The notes: generated by a model from the sequence alone, not told the origin. Counted from the first letter of the stretch, positions 15,750 to 27,800 are shown. The stretch: DNA of 64,000 bases from Streptomyces sp. CB02923 (GCF_001905005.1 NZ_LWKZ01000023.1:992001-1056000), one strand, 5' to 3'. A program made the numbers and translations.

Positions 15750-17372
15750 TTGAAGAACTGGCTGTACAACACGTTCTGGGCCACCTGGATCCGCAAGGCC
15801 TTCACGGCGCTCGTCGTTCTGGCCGTGGTCGTCCCCGCCGCCGTCCTCCTCCCCGCGAAGATCGGGGAACCGGATCTCTGCGCCGAGGGAGTCGTGCGGA
15901 GTGCCGGTGAATGCATCGGCGTCAACGGCTCCGGCTACGACTTCGGAACCGGCGAGATCCGGCAGGTCACCGAGGCGATCCGCAAGGAGAACAAACGGGT
16001 CGCCGACCGGAACAACAGCGTCACCGTGGCGATGATGCTGCCCCTCCAGCCGAAAGTGCCCGCCGAACGCAAGCAGCTCCGCAGCGAATTGCAGGGAGCG
16101 TACCTGGCGCAGTACCGGGCCAACCGCACGGAGAAGACCCCGCTGCTGCGCCTCGTACTGGCCAATCCCGGCGCCGACTACGCGCAGCAGGAAAGGGTGG
16201 TGGACCAGCTGGCGGCCATGGCGGATTCCGAGCGGGACAATCTGCGGGCCGTCACCGGATTCAACCTGAGTCTCGGCGCCACCAGAACGGCCATCGCGCG
16301 GCTGACCGGCGAGCTGAAGATCCCGGTCCTCGCCAGCCGGGTCAGTGCCGACGAGATCGCCAATCCCGACAATCCCAGCGGCCCGCTCCGCTTCCCCGGA
16401 CTGGCCCGCATCATCCCCACCAACCGGCAGCAGGCGGACGCGCTCGCCAATTTCCACGGCGGGCTCCGGGACGCGGAGACCGTCCTGGTCAAGGACACCC
16501 GGCCGCACGACATCTACGACGAATCGCTCGCCAAGGCGTTCAGCCGGCCGGAACCGGGCCCGCCCGGCCCGAAGGACCAGGTGTACGAATCGCCGGGCAT
16601 CACCGAACCGGGCCAGACCGCCAACCACTTCGCGCTGATCGGCCACAACATCTGCGAATCCGACGCGCGGATCGTCTATTTCGCCGGCCGCCCGGTCCAC
16701 CTCCGGCTCTTCGCCCTGAAACTCTCCGAAGTGCCGTGCCACGGGAAGAAGTACACCATCGTCAGCGGATCGGGCGCGGCGACACTGGACCGGTATCTGA
16801 GCGACGCCGACTGGAAGAAACTGCGGGGCGACGGCGGAAATCCCACGATAACCGTGCAGTACGCGGCTCCCGGCCATCCCGACGCCTGGGACACGGCGCT
16901 GCGCATGTGGGAAAAGGACCGGCAGGCGGAAACGGGCAGGAAGCCGTCGGCCGCGGACCGGCCGGCCTATCTGACCGACCCGCGCGAGGAACTCCGGGAG
17001 CTGCGCGGCCTGATCGGCCGGCAGGCCGTCGGCGACATCGGCCCCGTACAGCTGGAGGATTCCCGCACGATGCTGGTCCACGACGGCGTGCGCACCATAG
17101 CCGAAGCCGTATTCCTGGCGAACGCGCAGGCCGTCGGGTCGATACCGTCCCGGGAACGCGTCGCCGCCGAGTGGCCGCGCCTGGAGGCCGCGCACCGGGT
17201 ACGCGGCACGAGCGGCTGGATCTGCCTCACCAACGGGGGCAACGCCTACGACAAGCCGGTGGCCGTGGTCCAGCTGGACCCGCACATCCGCAGGGTGGCG
17301 TTCGTCGGTCTGGGCTGGCCGGAGAAGAAGCCCCAGCCGGCCGACTGCGTGGTGCCCAGCGGCACCGGTTGA
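15750..17372 (+). CDS. Membrane-anchored type-1 periplasmic-binding-protein-like sensor
   Basis: A 540-residue protein with a short cytoplasmic N-terminus (LKNWLYNTFWATWIRK), one transmembrane helix (AFTALVVLAVVVPAAVLL, about 17-36) and a large extracytoplasmic region. That region has the two-lobed LIVBP/type-1 PBP pattern: NSVTVAMMLPL, LRSELQGAYLAQYRAN, LRLVLANPGADYAQQ, LKIPVLASRVSADE, RIVYFAGRPVHLRLF. It carries no lipobox, and no ABC permease is nearby, so it is not a standard transporter subunit. The TTG start is supported by GGGAGGG about 7 bp upstream. It is probably the ligand-sensing partner of the upstream NTPase. Confidence 0.6.
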   Translation: MKNWLYNTFWATWIRKAFTALVVLAVVVPAAVLLPAKIGEPDLCAEGVVRSAGECIGVNGSGYDFGTGEIRQVTEAIRKENKRVADRNNSVTVAMMLPLQPKVPAERKQLRSELQGAYLAQYRANRTEKTPLLRLVLANPGADYAQQERVVDQLAAMADSERDNLRAVTGFNLSLGATRTAIARLTGELKIPVLASRVSADEIANPDNPSGPLRFPGLARIIPTNRQQADALANFHGGLRDAETVLVKDTRPHDIYDESLAKAFSRPEPGPPGPKDQVYESPGITEPGQTANHFALIGHNICESDARIVYFAGRPVHLRLFALKLSEVPCHGKKYTIVSGSGAATLDRYLSDADWKKLRGDGGNPTITVQYAAPGHPDAWDTALRMWEKDRQAETGRKPSAADRPAYLTDPREELRELRGLIGRQAVGDIGPVQLEDSRTMLVHDGVRTIAEAVFLANAQAVGSIPSRERVAAEWPRLEAAHRVRGTSGWICLTNGGNAYDKPVAVVQLDPHIRRVAFVGLGWPEKKPQPADCVVPSGTG

Positions 17373-17710
17373 CGCGGGACCGGAACCATTTCCGGCGGAC
17401 CGGCACGGTCTTCGGCGGGACCGGGATGTTCATTCTTCTCCGCAGTTTGTCGGAACGTCGTTCCACCGGCACTCGTCCATGAGGGGCCTTCTCGTTCCCC
17501 CGATGGAGCGGGCTGCCGGAGAGTGCGGTGCGGACGGGAGGCGGGCCGGGAGAGGCTGTGCGGGACGTGCCCGGGTTTTCCGGAACCGGGCACGGGCGGC
17601 AGGAGGAACCGGGCACGTGCGCAGGGAAGGGAGCGGAAAGGCAATGGGTTTGGTCATATGCTTCAGCGCTGCCTCGAATTCTCTTCCCATGCCGAGTGGA
17701 GAGTGACGAC
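17373..17710. promoter_or_regulatory. Upstream region of the NRPS operon with inverted and direct repeats
   Basis: These 338 bp precede the oxygenase. CGTGCCCGG (17566-17574) pairs with CCGGGCACG (17586-17594), and GGAACCGGGCACG occurs twice in direct orientation (17582-17594 and 17605-17617). This arrangement looks like an operator or an antiterminator-type structure. A 20-codon frame with its own GGAAAGG (17644-17706) ends 4 bp before the oxygenase GTG and could be a leader peptide. No larger gene is supported. Confidence 0.4.
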
Positions 17711-18541
17711 GTGACCTCGACTTCTTCCGATGCCGGTGTCCGCGTGGCGTGCGACGCCCCCGGGGACGGCGACTTCGCGCACGAGCTGACTCCGGATTCC
17801 TTGCTGCGTCTGACCCGCAGAGAGATCGCCGCCATTCACGTACCCGGCTTCTGCGACCGGCGGATCGCCGCGGAAGTGGCCCGGAAAGCCGTGCGGCACA
17901 AGGCGCTGGGGAATTATCACAAGAAATATACGAGTACGGTGGGACGAGTTCACATGCCGCACATCGACACGGCGTGGAATCCCGAACTGACCGACCGGTA
18001 CCACGACGCCGCACTGCCCTCGACCCATGAAGTGCGCGCCCTGTTCGCGCCGTATCTCTCCCCGGTGGACCACGTACGGCTGCTGCTCCAGGAATGCTGG
18101 CCGGCCGGTGCCAATCTGCTGCGGCTGCGCGGCCGGCCGTGTTTCGTCGGCGCGCTGCGCGTGTTCCGCCCGGCGGCCTCGGTCTTCCCTCCGCACAACG
18201 ACCACATCGAGCAGGAGACGGACGCCCCGGAGATCGCCGGGGTGACCGAGCAGCTGGTCGCCAACGTGTATCTCCAGGTGCCGGAGGAGGGCGGCGACCT
18301 CCAGCTGTGGCGGCGCGACCCCACGAGCGCGGAGACCCGCACGATCCTGGAGGTCGAGGGACTGGACCCGGCGACCGTGGAACCCCCGGTCCATGTGATC
18401 CACCCGCAGGCGGGCGACCTGGTCCTCTTCAGCTCCCGGATGCTGCACGGCGTCACCCCGGCCCGGGACGGGCACCGCGTCGGCATGGCCGCGTTCATCG
18501 CCTGCAAGGGGCCCGACGAGCCCTTGCAGTACTGGAGCTGA
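17711..18541 (+). CDS. 2-Oxoglutarate/Fe(II)-dependent oxygenase of the NRPS cluster
   Basis: A 276-residue protein with a jelly-roll core: the iron ligands are His162-x-Asp164 (PPHNDHIEQE) and His246 (SSRMLHGVTP), and Arg256 (GHRVGMAAF) is placed to bind 2-oxoglutarate. This HxD...H...R pattern supports an active hydroxylase. It sits 133 bp upstream of the NRPS in the same direction, so the likely task is hydroxylation of an amino-acid building block, carrier-bound residue or finished peptide. The GTG start has GGAG about 10 bp upstream. Confidence 0.8.
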   Translation: MTSTSSDAGVRVACDAPGDGDFAHELTPDSLLRLTRREIAAIHVPGFCDRRIAAEVARKAVRHKALGNYHKKYTSTVGRVHMPHIDTAWNPELTDRYHDAALPSTHEVRALFAPYLSPVDHVRLLLQECWPAGANLLRLRGRPCFVGALRVFRPAASVFPPHNDHIEQETDAPEIAGVTEQLVANVYLQVPEEGGDLQLWRRDPTSAETRTILEVEGLDPATVEPPVHVIHPQAGDLVLFSSRMLHGVTPARDGHRVGMAAFIACKGPDEPLQYWS

Positions 18542-18674
18542 TCCGGCGGCGCCTTTGCCCGGCCGTTCCCGGAGGCCCCGGCGAGGTGCCGCCGCTCCCG
18601 GCTCCGCTCCCGACACCGCTGTTGTGGCCCCGCGATCCCCTGACGCGCGCCCGTTGTGCGAGAGGTCTGCGAAA

Positions 18675-21600
18675 GTGACGTTCGACGAACAGGACGGCGC
18701 ACTGCCCGGTGAGGCGCCGGGCGGCGCCCCGGACACGCCGCCCGCGACGCTGGGCGAACTCTTCACCCGGCAGGCGGGCCGGACGCCCGGCGCCGTCGCC
18801 CTGGTGCACGAGGACGTACGGATGACGTACGCGGAGGTGGAGGCCGCCGCCAACCGGCTGGCCCGGGTGCTCCTCGGCCGGGGCGCCGGCCCGCGGCGGG
18901 TGGTGGCGCTGGCGCTGCCGCGTACGGCGGACCTGGTCGTGGCCGTCCTGGCGGTGCTCAAGAGCGGCGCGGCCTATCTGCCGCTGGACCCCGGGTACCC
19001 GGCCGAGCGCATCGCCCTCCTGCTGCGGGACGTGGCACCCGTCGCCGTACTGACGGTGCGTGAGGTGGCCGGCGTGCTGCCCGCGGCGGGCGGCGGCCCC
19101 GGAGGCGTCCCCGCGGTGCTGCTCGACGACGACGGGACGCGGCGGCTCCTGGACGGCGCCTCGCCCGCGCCCGTCACCTACGCCGACCGCGGCGGGCGGC
19201 CGGACCCGCACGACTGCGCGTACGTCATCCACACCTCGGGCTCCACCGGCACCCCGAAGGGCGTGGTGACCACCCACGACAACGTCGTCCGCCTGCTCAC
19301 CTCCACCGCGCACTGGTTCGGCTGCGGTCCGGACGACACCTGGAGCCTCTTCCACTCCTGCGCCTTCGACGTCTCGGTGTGGGAGATGTTCGGCGCGCTG
19401 CTGACCGGCGGCCGGCTCGTGGTCGTCCCGTACCGGGTGGGCCGGTCGCCCGCCGAGTTCCTGGCGCTGCTCGCCCGCGAGCGGGTCACCGTCCTGTGCC
19501 AGACACCGACCGCCTTCCGCGCGCTGCTGACCGCCGACCGCGAGAACCCCGGCGCCCTGCGGGACGCCCCGCTGCGCACGGTCGTCCTCGCCGGTGAGGC
19601 GCTCGACCCCGCCCGGCTCGCCGACTGGTACGACCGGCACCCCGACGACGCGCCGCTGCTGGTCAACATGTACGGCACGACCGAGACCACCGTGCACGCC
19701 ACCTACGCCCCCTACGACCGGTCCATCGCCCGGCCCGGCGCGCCGAGCGCCATCGGGGAGCCCGTTCCCGACCTCGCGCTGTACGTGCTGGACGACCGGC
19801 TGGACGAGGTGCCGCCCGGCGTCACGGGCGAGCTGTACGTCGCGGGCAGGGGCCTGGCGCGCGGCTACCTGAACCGCCCCGGGCCGACCGCCGCACGGTT
19901 CGTCGCCTGTCCGTACGGCCCGCCCGGCGCGCGCATGTACCGGACCGGCGACCTGGTGCGGCGCGGTCCCGGCGGCGGGCTGGAGTTCGCCGGCCGCTGC
20001 GACGACCAGGTCAAGATCCGTGGTTTCCGTATCGAGCCGGGGGAGGTGGAGGCCGCGCTCGCGGCCCACCCGGACGTCGCTCAGGCCGCGGTGGCCGTGC
20101 ACCGGGACGCGGACGGCGGGCCGTGCCTGGTCGGCTACGTCGTTCCGTACCCGGACGCCACGCGGGCCGGGACCGCCGCCCGTGCGGCGGACACGGACGA
20201 GGCGACGGCGGTCTGGCGGCAGGTGTACGACGACCTGTACGCCGCCACCGGCAGTCGGTCCGCGGCCCTGGGCGAGGACTTCGCCGGGTGGCGGAGCAGC
20301 GTCGACGGGCGGCCCGTCCCGCCGGAGCAGATGCGCGAGTGGTGCGACGCCGCGGCCGGGCGGGTGCGGTCCCTGCGGCCCCGCCGGGTCCTGGAGATCG
20401 GCGTCGGCACCGGCCTGCTCCTGGCCCGGCTCGCCCCGCACTGCGAGAGCTACTGGGGCACCGACCTGTCCGCCGAGGCCGTCACCGGGCTGCGCGGCAA
20501 GCTCGCGGCGCATCCCGCGCTGGCCGCCCGCACCACACTGACCTGCCAGGCCGCCGACGACACGCGGGGGCTGCCGGAGGGCGGCTTCGACGTCGTCGTA
20601 CTGAACTCCGTCGCCCAGTACTTCCCCGACGCCGACTACCTCCTCGCCGTGCTGCGCGGCGCGCTCGACCGCCTCGTACCAGGCGGCGCCCTGTTCGTCG
20701 GCGACGTACGCGACCTCCGGCTGGCCCGCCGCTTCCACACCGCATTGCACCGGCGACGGGCGACCGCACGCGGCGTACGCGGCACCGCGCCGGACGACGC
20801 CGCGGTCCGGCGAAGCCTGGCCCGCGAAAAGGAACTGCTGGTCGCACCCGGCTTCTTCACGGCCCTGCCGGACGGGCCGCTGCCCGGGGTGAGCGCGGTG
20901 GACATCCGCGTCAAACGCGGGCGGCACCACAACGAGCTGAGCCGCTACCGGTACGACGTGGTGCTCCGCAAAGGCCCGCTCTCCGCCGTCTCCCTCGCCG
21001 ACGTGCCCTGTGCGCGGTGGGGGAGCGAGGTGCCCGGTCTGCCCTCGCTGGCGGCCCGGCTGCGCACCGGGCGGCCCGGCGCGCTGCGGGTGAGCGGCAT
21101 CCCCAACGGACGTCTGGACGAGGACGGAGCAGCCGCGGGACCGCCCGGCACCGGGCCCGCCGTCGATCCGGAAGACCTCCACGGCCTGGCTGCCGCGGCC
21201 GGCTGCCAGGCGCTCGTCACCTGGTCCGAGGCGGACGACGGAAGCCTGGACGCCGTGTTCCTGAGGGAGGCGGAACGGGACGACGACGGGCGTACGGAGG
21301 AGAGCGCGCGCCCCGTGACGCCGCTCTCCGCCGCGGACGGCGTGGCGTACACCGACGTCCACCGCCCGGCGGTACGCGCCCGCGGCGACCTGCGCTCCCT
21401 GCGCGCGCTGACCAGCGAACCGGCCCGGCACCGGGCCGACGCCGCGCTGGGCACCGCCGTACGCGAGGCCGTCGCGGCCCGGCTGCCGCACCACATGGTC
21501 CCGTCCGCCGTCGTGGTCCTCGACGAGCTGCCGATGACGGTGAACGGCAAGCTGGACCGGCACGCACTGCCCGCGCCGGACCCGCACGCCACCCACCGCG

Positions 21601-21855
21601 GCCCCGAAGGACGCGCACCGCGCGACGCCCGCGAGGAAATCCTGTGCGGCCTCTTCGCGGAGACCCTCTGCCGGGCCGAAGTCGGCCCGGACCAGGACTT
21701 CTTCGACCTCGGCGGACATTCGCTGCTGGCCACGGGGCTGGTCAACCGGGTGCGGTCGGCCTTCGGCACGGAGCTGGGCCTGCGCGCGGTGTTCGAGGCA
21801 CCGACCCCGGCGGGCCTGGCCACGCGGCTGACCACCGGGGGCCACCGCCGTCCCG
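18675..21855 (+). other. NRPS module 1: A-(methyltransferase)-T
   Basis: The adenylation pocket reads D-V-W-C-V-A-M-V-H-K (ten-position code counted by alignment to GrsA). Scaffold motifs such as VCACH-like GTTETTVHATY and LVVVPYRVGRSP match the Thr-activating family (DFWNIGMVHK), but positions 2, 4 and 6 differ, so the substrate is unassigned. A SAM methyltransferase is inserted between A8 (KIRGFRIEPGEVEA) and A10 (VNGKLDR); its motif I is VLEIGVGTGLLLARL and motif VVLNSVAQYFP follows. Insertion at this place is typical of N-methyltransferases. Confidence 0.8.
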
Positions 21856-24800
21856 CGCTGACGGCCCGGAACCCGCGCCCCGCGGAGCTGCCGCTGTCCT
21901 TCGCGCAGCGCCGGATGTGGTTCCTGCACCACCTGGAAGGGCCGCGCCCCACCCACCACGTCCCGCTCACCCTCACGCTCTCCGGACGCCTCGACCGGCA
22001 GGCACTGGAAGCGGCGCTGCACGACGTCATGGCGCGCCACGAACCGCTGCGCACCGTCTTCCCGGAGGGCGCCGACGGGCCGCGGCAGTCCGTACTGCAC
22101 CCCGATGCCGTACGCCTGGAGATGACGGTCACCGGGACCACCCCGGACGCCGTCCAGGGCCTGGTGCACGAGGCCGCCCGCCAGGGGTTCGACCTCGCCG
22201 CCGAACCGCCCGTACGGGCCCGGCTGTTCGTCCTGGGACCGGAGGACCACCTGCTGGCCCTGACACTGCACCACATCGCGGCGGACGGCTGGTCGCTGGC
22301 CCCTCTGTGGCGCGACCTCTCACACGCCTACGAGGAGCGCAGCCAGGGCCGCCCGCCGACCTGGCCCCCGCTGCCCGCGCAGTACGCCGACTACGCCCTG
22401 TGGCAGCGCGAACTGCTCGACACGGACGACGGAACCGGCACCACCACGGCCGCCGTCCAGCTCGCCTACTGGACGAAGAAGCTGGCCGGGCTGCCGGACC
22501 GGCTCGCGCTGCCCTGGGACCGGCCGCGCCCCGGCACGCCCACCGGACGCAGCGGCACCTGCCGCTTCCGGTGGGACGAGGCGCTCCTGGAAGCGGTGCG
22601 CGCGCTGGCGCGGGAGTGCCACGCGACCCCGTCCATGGTGGTGCAGGCGGGACTCGCCGCGCTCCTGACACGGCTGGGCGCGGGCGAGGACGTCCCGATC
22701 GGCACCCCCGTCGCCGGACGCACCGACGAGGCACTGCACGACCTGGTCGGCTTCTTCGTCAACACCCTGGTGCTGCGCGTCGACACCGCGGGCGCACCGG
22801 ACTTCCGCACCCTGCTGGCCCGCGTACGCGAGACCGGCCTGGAGGCATACGCCCACCAGGACGTACCCGTCGAACGGGTCGTCGAAGCGCTCCGCCCGGA
22901 CCGTCCGGGCGACCGCCACCCGCTGTTCTCCACCATGCTGGTCTGGCAGCACACCCCCGCCGCCCCGCCCGAACTGCCCGGCATCACCGCCGTGGCCCGG
23001 GAGCTGGACACCGGCACCCTCGTCACCGACCTGGAAATCAGCGTCACGGAGACGCCGGGCGCCGCCGACGGGACGGGCACCCTGACCGGCGTCGCCCACT
23101 TCGACGCCGACCTCTTCGACCCCACCACCGTCGACACCCTCCTGGAGCGGCTGCGGCACCTGCTGACCGACGCGACCGCCGACCCCGGCCGGCCCATCGG
23201 CGACCTCGACACGCGTACGGCAGCAGAACGCGCAGCCACCCCGGAGGAGACCGCAGGCCGAAGGACGCGCCAGGCGCTGCTGCCGGACCTGTTCGCACGC
23301 CAGGCCGCCCGCACGCCCGACACACCGGCCGTGACCTGCGGTGACACCACCCTGACCTACGGCGGACTCGACGCCGCCGCCAACCGGCTCGCACGGCTGC
23401 TCATCGCACGGGGCGCCGGACCCGAACGGTTCGTGGCGCTGGAGCTGCCGCGCTCGTCCGCCCTCGTCGTCGCCGTGCTCGCGGTGCTCAAGTCCGGCGC
23501 CGCCTACGTGCCGCTGGAACCCGGCCAGCCCGCCGGACGCAACGCCGGGATCCTGCGGGCCGCCCGCCCGGTGCTGCTGCTCACCACCCGGACACCGGCG
23601 GCAGCGTCCCCCGTCCCGTATCTCGTCTGGGACGGCCCGGAGCAGGCCGACGCCCTCCGCCGGTACTCCACCACGCCCGTACGGGACCACGAACGCGTCC
23701 GGCCCCTCCTGCCCGCGCACCCCGCCTACGTCATCCACACCTCCGGCTCCACCGGCGAACCCAAGGGCGTGGTGGTCCCGCACCACGCCGTGGCCCGCCT
23801 CTTCAGCGACGCGCAGGCACTCGGCTTCCGCTCCGACGACGTCGCGCCGCTGCTCCACTCCCACACCTTCGACCTCTCGGTCTGGGAGATGTGGGGCCCC
23901 CTGCTGCACGGCGCCCGACTGGTCGTGGTGCCGTACGAGGAGAGCCGCTCCCCGGCGGAACTGCTGCGGCTGCTCGTACGGGAAGGCGTCACCCGGCTCC
24001 ACCAGACGCCGACCGCCTTCGAGCAGCTGGCACAGGCCCTGCGCGAGGAACCCGGACTCGCCGCAGAACTGAGCCTGCGCCGCGTCGAACTCGGCGCCGA
24101 AGCGCTCACGTCCCGCACCGCGCGGGAGGGCCGCGAACTGCTGCCCGGCGCGCGCTTCGTCCACGCGTACGGACCCACCGAGACCACGGTGTTCGTGGTC
24201 GCCGGATTCCTCGACGGGCCCCTGCCGGACCACCGGGCACCGGCCCTCGGCCGACCGCTGGGCGGCATCCGCGCCCACGTCCTGGACGACGCGCTGCGCC
24301 CGGCCCCACCGGGCGCGGCGGCGGAACTCTACGTCGCGGGCGCCGGAGTGACGCGCGGCTACCTGGGCCGGAGCGCGCTCACCGCGGAACGCTACGTGGC
24401 CTGCCCGTACGGGCCGCCGGGGGAGCGGATGTACCGGACCGGGGACGTGGTCCGCGGGCGCGCCGACGGCTCGCTGGAGTTCGTGGGCCGCGCGGACGAG
24501 CAGGTCAAGGTACGGGGCTGCCGCGTCGAACCGGGGGAGGTGCGGGCCGCGCTGAGCACGCACTCCACGGTCGCCTCGGCCGCGGTCGTCGTCCGCGAGG
24601 ACCGGCCGGGCGACCGGCGGCTCGTCGCGTACGTGACATCCGCCGCCGGACGGGCCGCCGACCCGCGGGAACTGCGCCGGTACGCGGCCGAGCGGCTGCC
24701 GGACCCCCTGGTGCCCGCCGCGGTCGTCGTCCTGGAGGAGCTGCCGCTGACCACCGGCGGCAAACTGGACCGCGCCCGGCTTCCGCAGCCCGACTACGCG

Positions 24801-27800
24801 GGGGCCTCCTCGCGCCGGGGACCCCGCGACGGCCGGGAGCGGACGCTGTGCCGTCTCTTCGCCGAGGTGCTCGGCCTCGGCACCGGCACGGCAGGCGTGG
24901 ACGACGACTTCTTCGGCCTCGGCGGCGACAGCATCAGCGCCGTCCAGCTCGTGAGCCGGGCCCGGCGGGCAGGGCTCGCCCTCACCCCGCGCGACGTCTT
25001 CCGTCACCGGACCGCCGGAGCCCTCGCCGCGCGCGCGGGCGAAACGCAGGACGGGCCCACTGCCCCCACCAGGCCTGCCACCCTTGCCGGGCACGACAGC
25101 GGTCCGCTGCCCCTCACCCCCGTCATGCACGCCCTCCGGGAGACCGGCGGACCGGTGGCGGGCTGCCACCAGTCCGTCCTGCTCCAGGTGCCGCCGGGAC
25201 TCGGCACGCCGCACCTGGCCACCGCGCTGCGTACGCTGACCGACCACCATGACGCGCTGCGGCTGCGGCTGACCCGGGTGGGCGGCGTGGCCTGGACGCT
25301 GGATATCGATCTGCCCGGAACCGGGGCTGGGGCCGGGGCGGGGCCCGGTGCAGGCACGGACACCGGCAGCGGAGTGGGCGGCGGCGCAGGCCCCGCCCCG
25401 GACTTCGTCCGCCGGGTGGACGCAGCGGAGCTGGACGCCGCCGCGCTCGACGCCGCCGTACGCCGCCACAAGGACGCCGCACGGGACCGCCTGGACCCGG
25501 AGTCGGGCCGGACCGCGGGTCTCGTCCAGGCCGTCTGGTTCGATGCCGGTCCCGGCAGGCCGGGACGGCTGCTGCTGACGGTCCACCACCTCGCCGTGGA
25601 CGGCGTCTCCTGGCGCGTGCTGCTGCCCGACCTGCAAGCCGCCTGGGAGGCCGCCGCAGCAGGCCGTTCCTCCGCGCTCGAACCGGTGGGCACCTCGCTG
25701 CGCTCCTGGTCGCGGCACCTCGCCGACCTGGCGCAGCGGCACGACCGCGTCGCCGAACTTCCCCTGTGGTCCGGCATGACCCGCACCGCCGAACCACCCC
25801 TGTCCCGCCTCCCGTACGACCCGGCCCGCGACCTGGCGAGCACCGTCCGGCGGCTCACCCTGACCCTGCCGCCGGAACGGACGGCCCCGCTGCTCGGCCC
25901 GGCGCCCGCCGCCCTGCACGGCAGGACCGACGACCTCCTCCTCACCGCCCTCGGCCTGGCCGTCGCCGACTGGCGCCGCCGCCGGACGGGATGCCCGGAG
26001 ACCGCCGTACTCCTCGACATCGAACGGCACGGCCGCGACGAGACGAAGACTGGGGACGACGCGGAAGGCGGGGACGACGCGAAGACCGGGGACGACGCGA
26101 AGAGCGGGGACGACGCGAAGACCGGGGACGACGCGAAGAGCGGGGCCGGCGCGGAAGGCGGAGCGGAGCCCGGCAGCGGTACGGCGCGGAGCGCGGCCGC
26201 GGGTGCCGACCTGGCGCGGACCGTCGGCTGGCTCACCAGCGTCCACCCCGTACGCCTCGACCCGGGCAGCGCCGACGCCGCCCGGCTCCGCTCCGGCGGA
26301 CCCGCGCTGGACCGGGCCTACCGGCGTGTCAAGGAACAACTGCGCGCGGTCCCCGGCAACGGCATCGGCTACGGCCTGCTGCGCCACCTCAACCCCCAGA
26401 CCGCCCCGGTCCTCGCCGGCGGGACCCGCCCGCTGATCCGCTACAACAACCTCGGCCGCCCGGCCCGGAAGACCGGGGACTGGGCGCCGGTGCCCGGCGC
26501 GGGCGGCATCACCGGCGAGGCCGACCCCGCGCAGCCCGTCACCCACCTCGTCGAGCTGGACGTGCTGGCCGAGGACCGGCCCGGCGGCCCGGTCCTGACG
26601 GCGACCTGGTCCTGGCCCGGCGCCCTGTTCACCGACGACGAGGTACGCGACCTCGCGGACACCTGGTCCGGCCTGCTCACCGCACTCACGGACCGGGCCA
26701 CGGCGCCGGAAGCGGACGGCCGCACACCCGCCGACTTCCCCCTCACCGGCCTCACCGAGGACGAAACCGCACAGCTGACGCGCGACTGCCCGGACCTGGC
26801 CGACGTCTGGCCCCTCACCCCGCTCCAGGAAGGGCTGCTCTTCCACGCCCTGTACGACGAGCGGGCCCCGGACGTCTACACCAGCCAGCTCGCCGTGGAC
26901 CTGCACGGCCCCCTCGACCCGGGCACATTGCGCGCGGCGGGACAGGCCGTACTGGAGCGCCACCCCGCCCTCCGCGTCACCTTCCGGCACGACGGCCTGC
27001 GCACCCCCGTCCAGGTGGTGCCGCACCCACGGGCCGTCACCCTGCCCTGGGCCGAGCACGACCTCGCGGACCTGACCGGCGACGAACAGGCGACCCACGC
27101 GGACCGCATCGCGTCCGGCACCCGCGCCACCCGCTTCGACCTCGCCCGCGGCCCGCTGCTGCGGCTCACCCTGCTGCGGCTCGGTCCCGCCCGGCACCGG
27201 CTGCTGCTGACGGCCCAGCATCTGATCCTGGACGGCTGGTCCGGGCCGCTCGTACTGCGGGAGCTGCTCGCGGTCCACGCGGCGGGCGGCGGCCTCGTAC
27301 GTCCGGCCGCCCCGGCGTCCTACCGGGAGTACCTGCTCCGGCTCGCCGCGCAGGACCGCACGGTGGCCGAAGCCGCCTGGCAGCAGGCCCTCTCCGGAGT
27401 GGCCGGGCCGACCCTCGTGGCACCCGGTCGCGCGACGGATGCGACGGATGCGACGGATGCGACGGTGGCGCAGGACAGCGTCCGGGCCATGCTGTCCACC
27501 GGGCTGACCGCGTCCCTGCGCGCCCTGGCCCGCCGCCACGGACTGACGCTGAACACCGTGTTCCAAGGTGCCTGGGCCGTGGTCCTGCGCGCTCTGACCG
27601 GGCAGGACGACGTCCTGTTCGGCACGACGGTCTCCGGCCGGACCGCGGACGTCCCGGGCGTCGAGGACATGATCGGGATGTTCAACAACACCGTGCCGGT
27701 ACGGGTACGCCTCGACGCGGCCCGCCCCTTCGCCCAGGCCCTGTCCCGCCTCCAGGACGAACAGGCGGGGCTGCTGCCCCACCAGCACCTCGGGCTTCCC

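Noticed and set aside
18555..18674. NRPS start at TTG 18555
   Set aside because: The added 40 residues are Arg/Pro-rich without similarity to A domains; GTG 18675 has AGAGGT 8 bp upstream and leads straight into the A domain.
27217..27237. Module 3 C domain as inactive because of QHLILDG
   Set aside because: Only the first His of HHxxxDG is changed; the second, catalytic His and the DG are present, and the rest of the DCL domain is normal.
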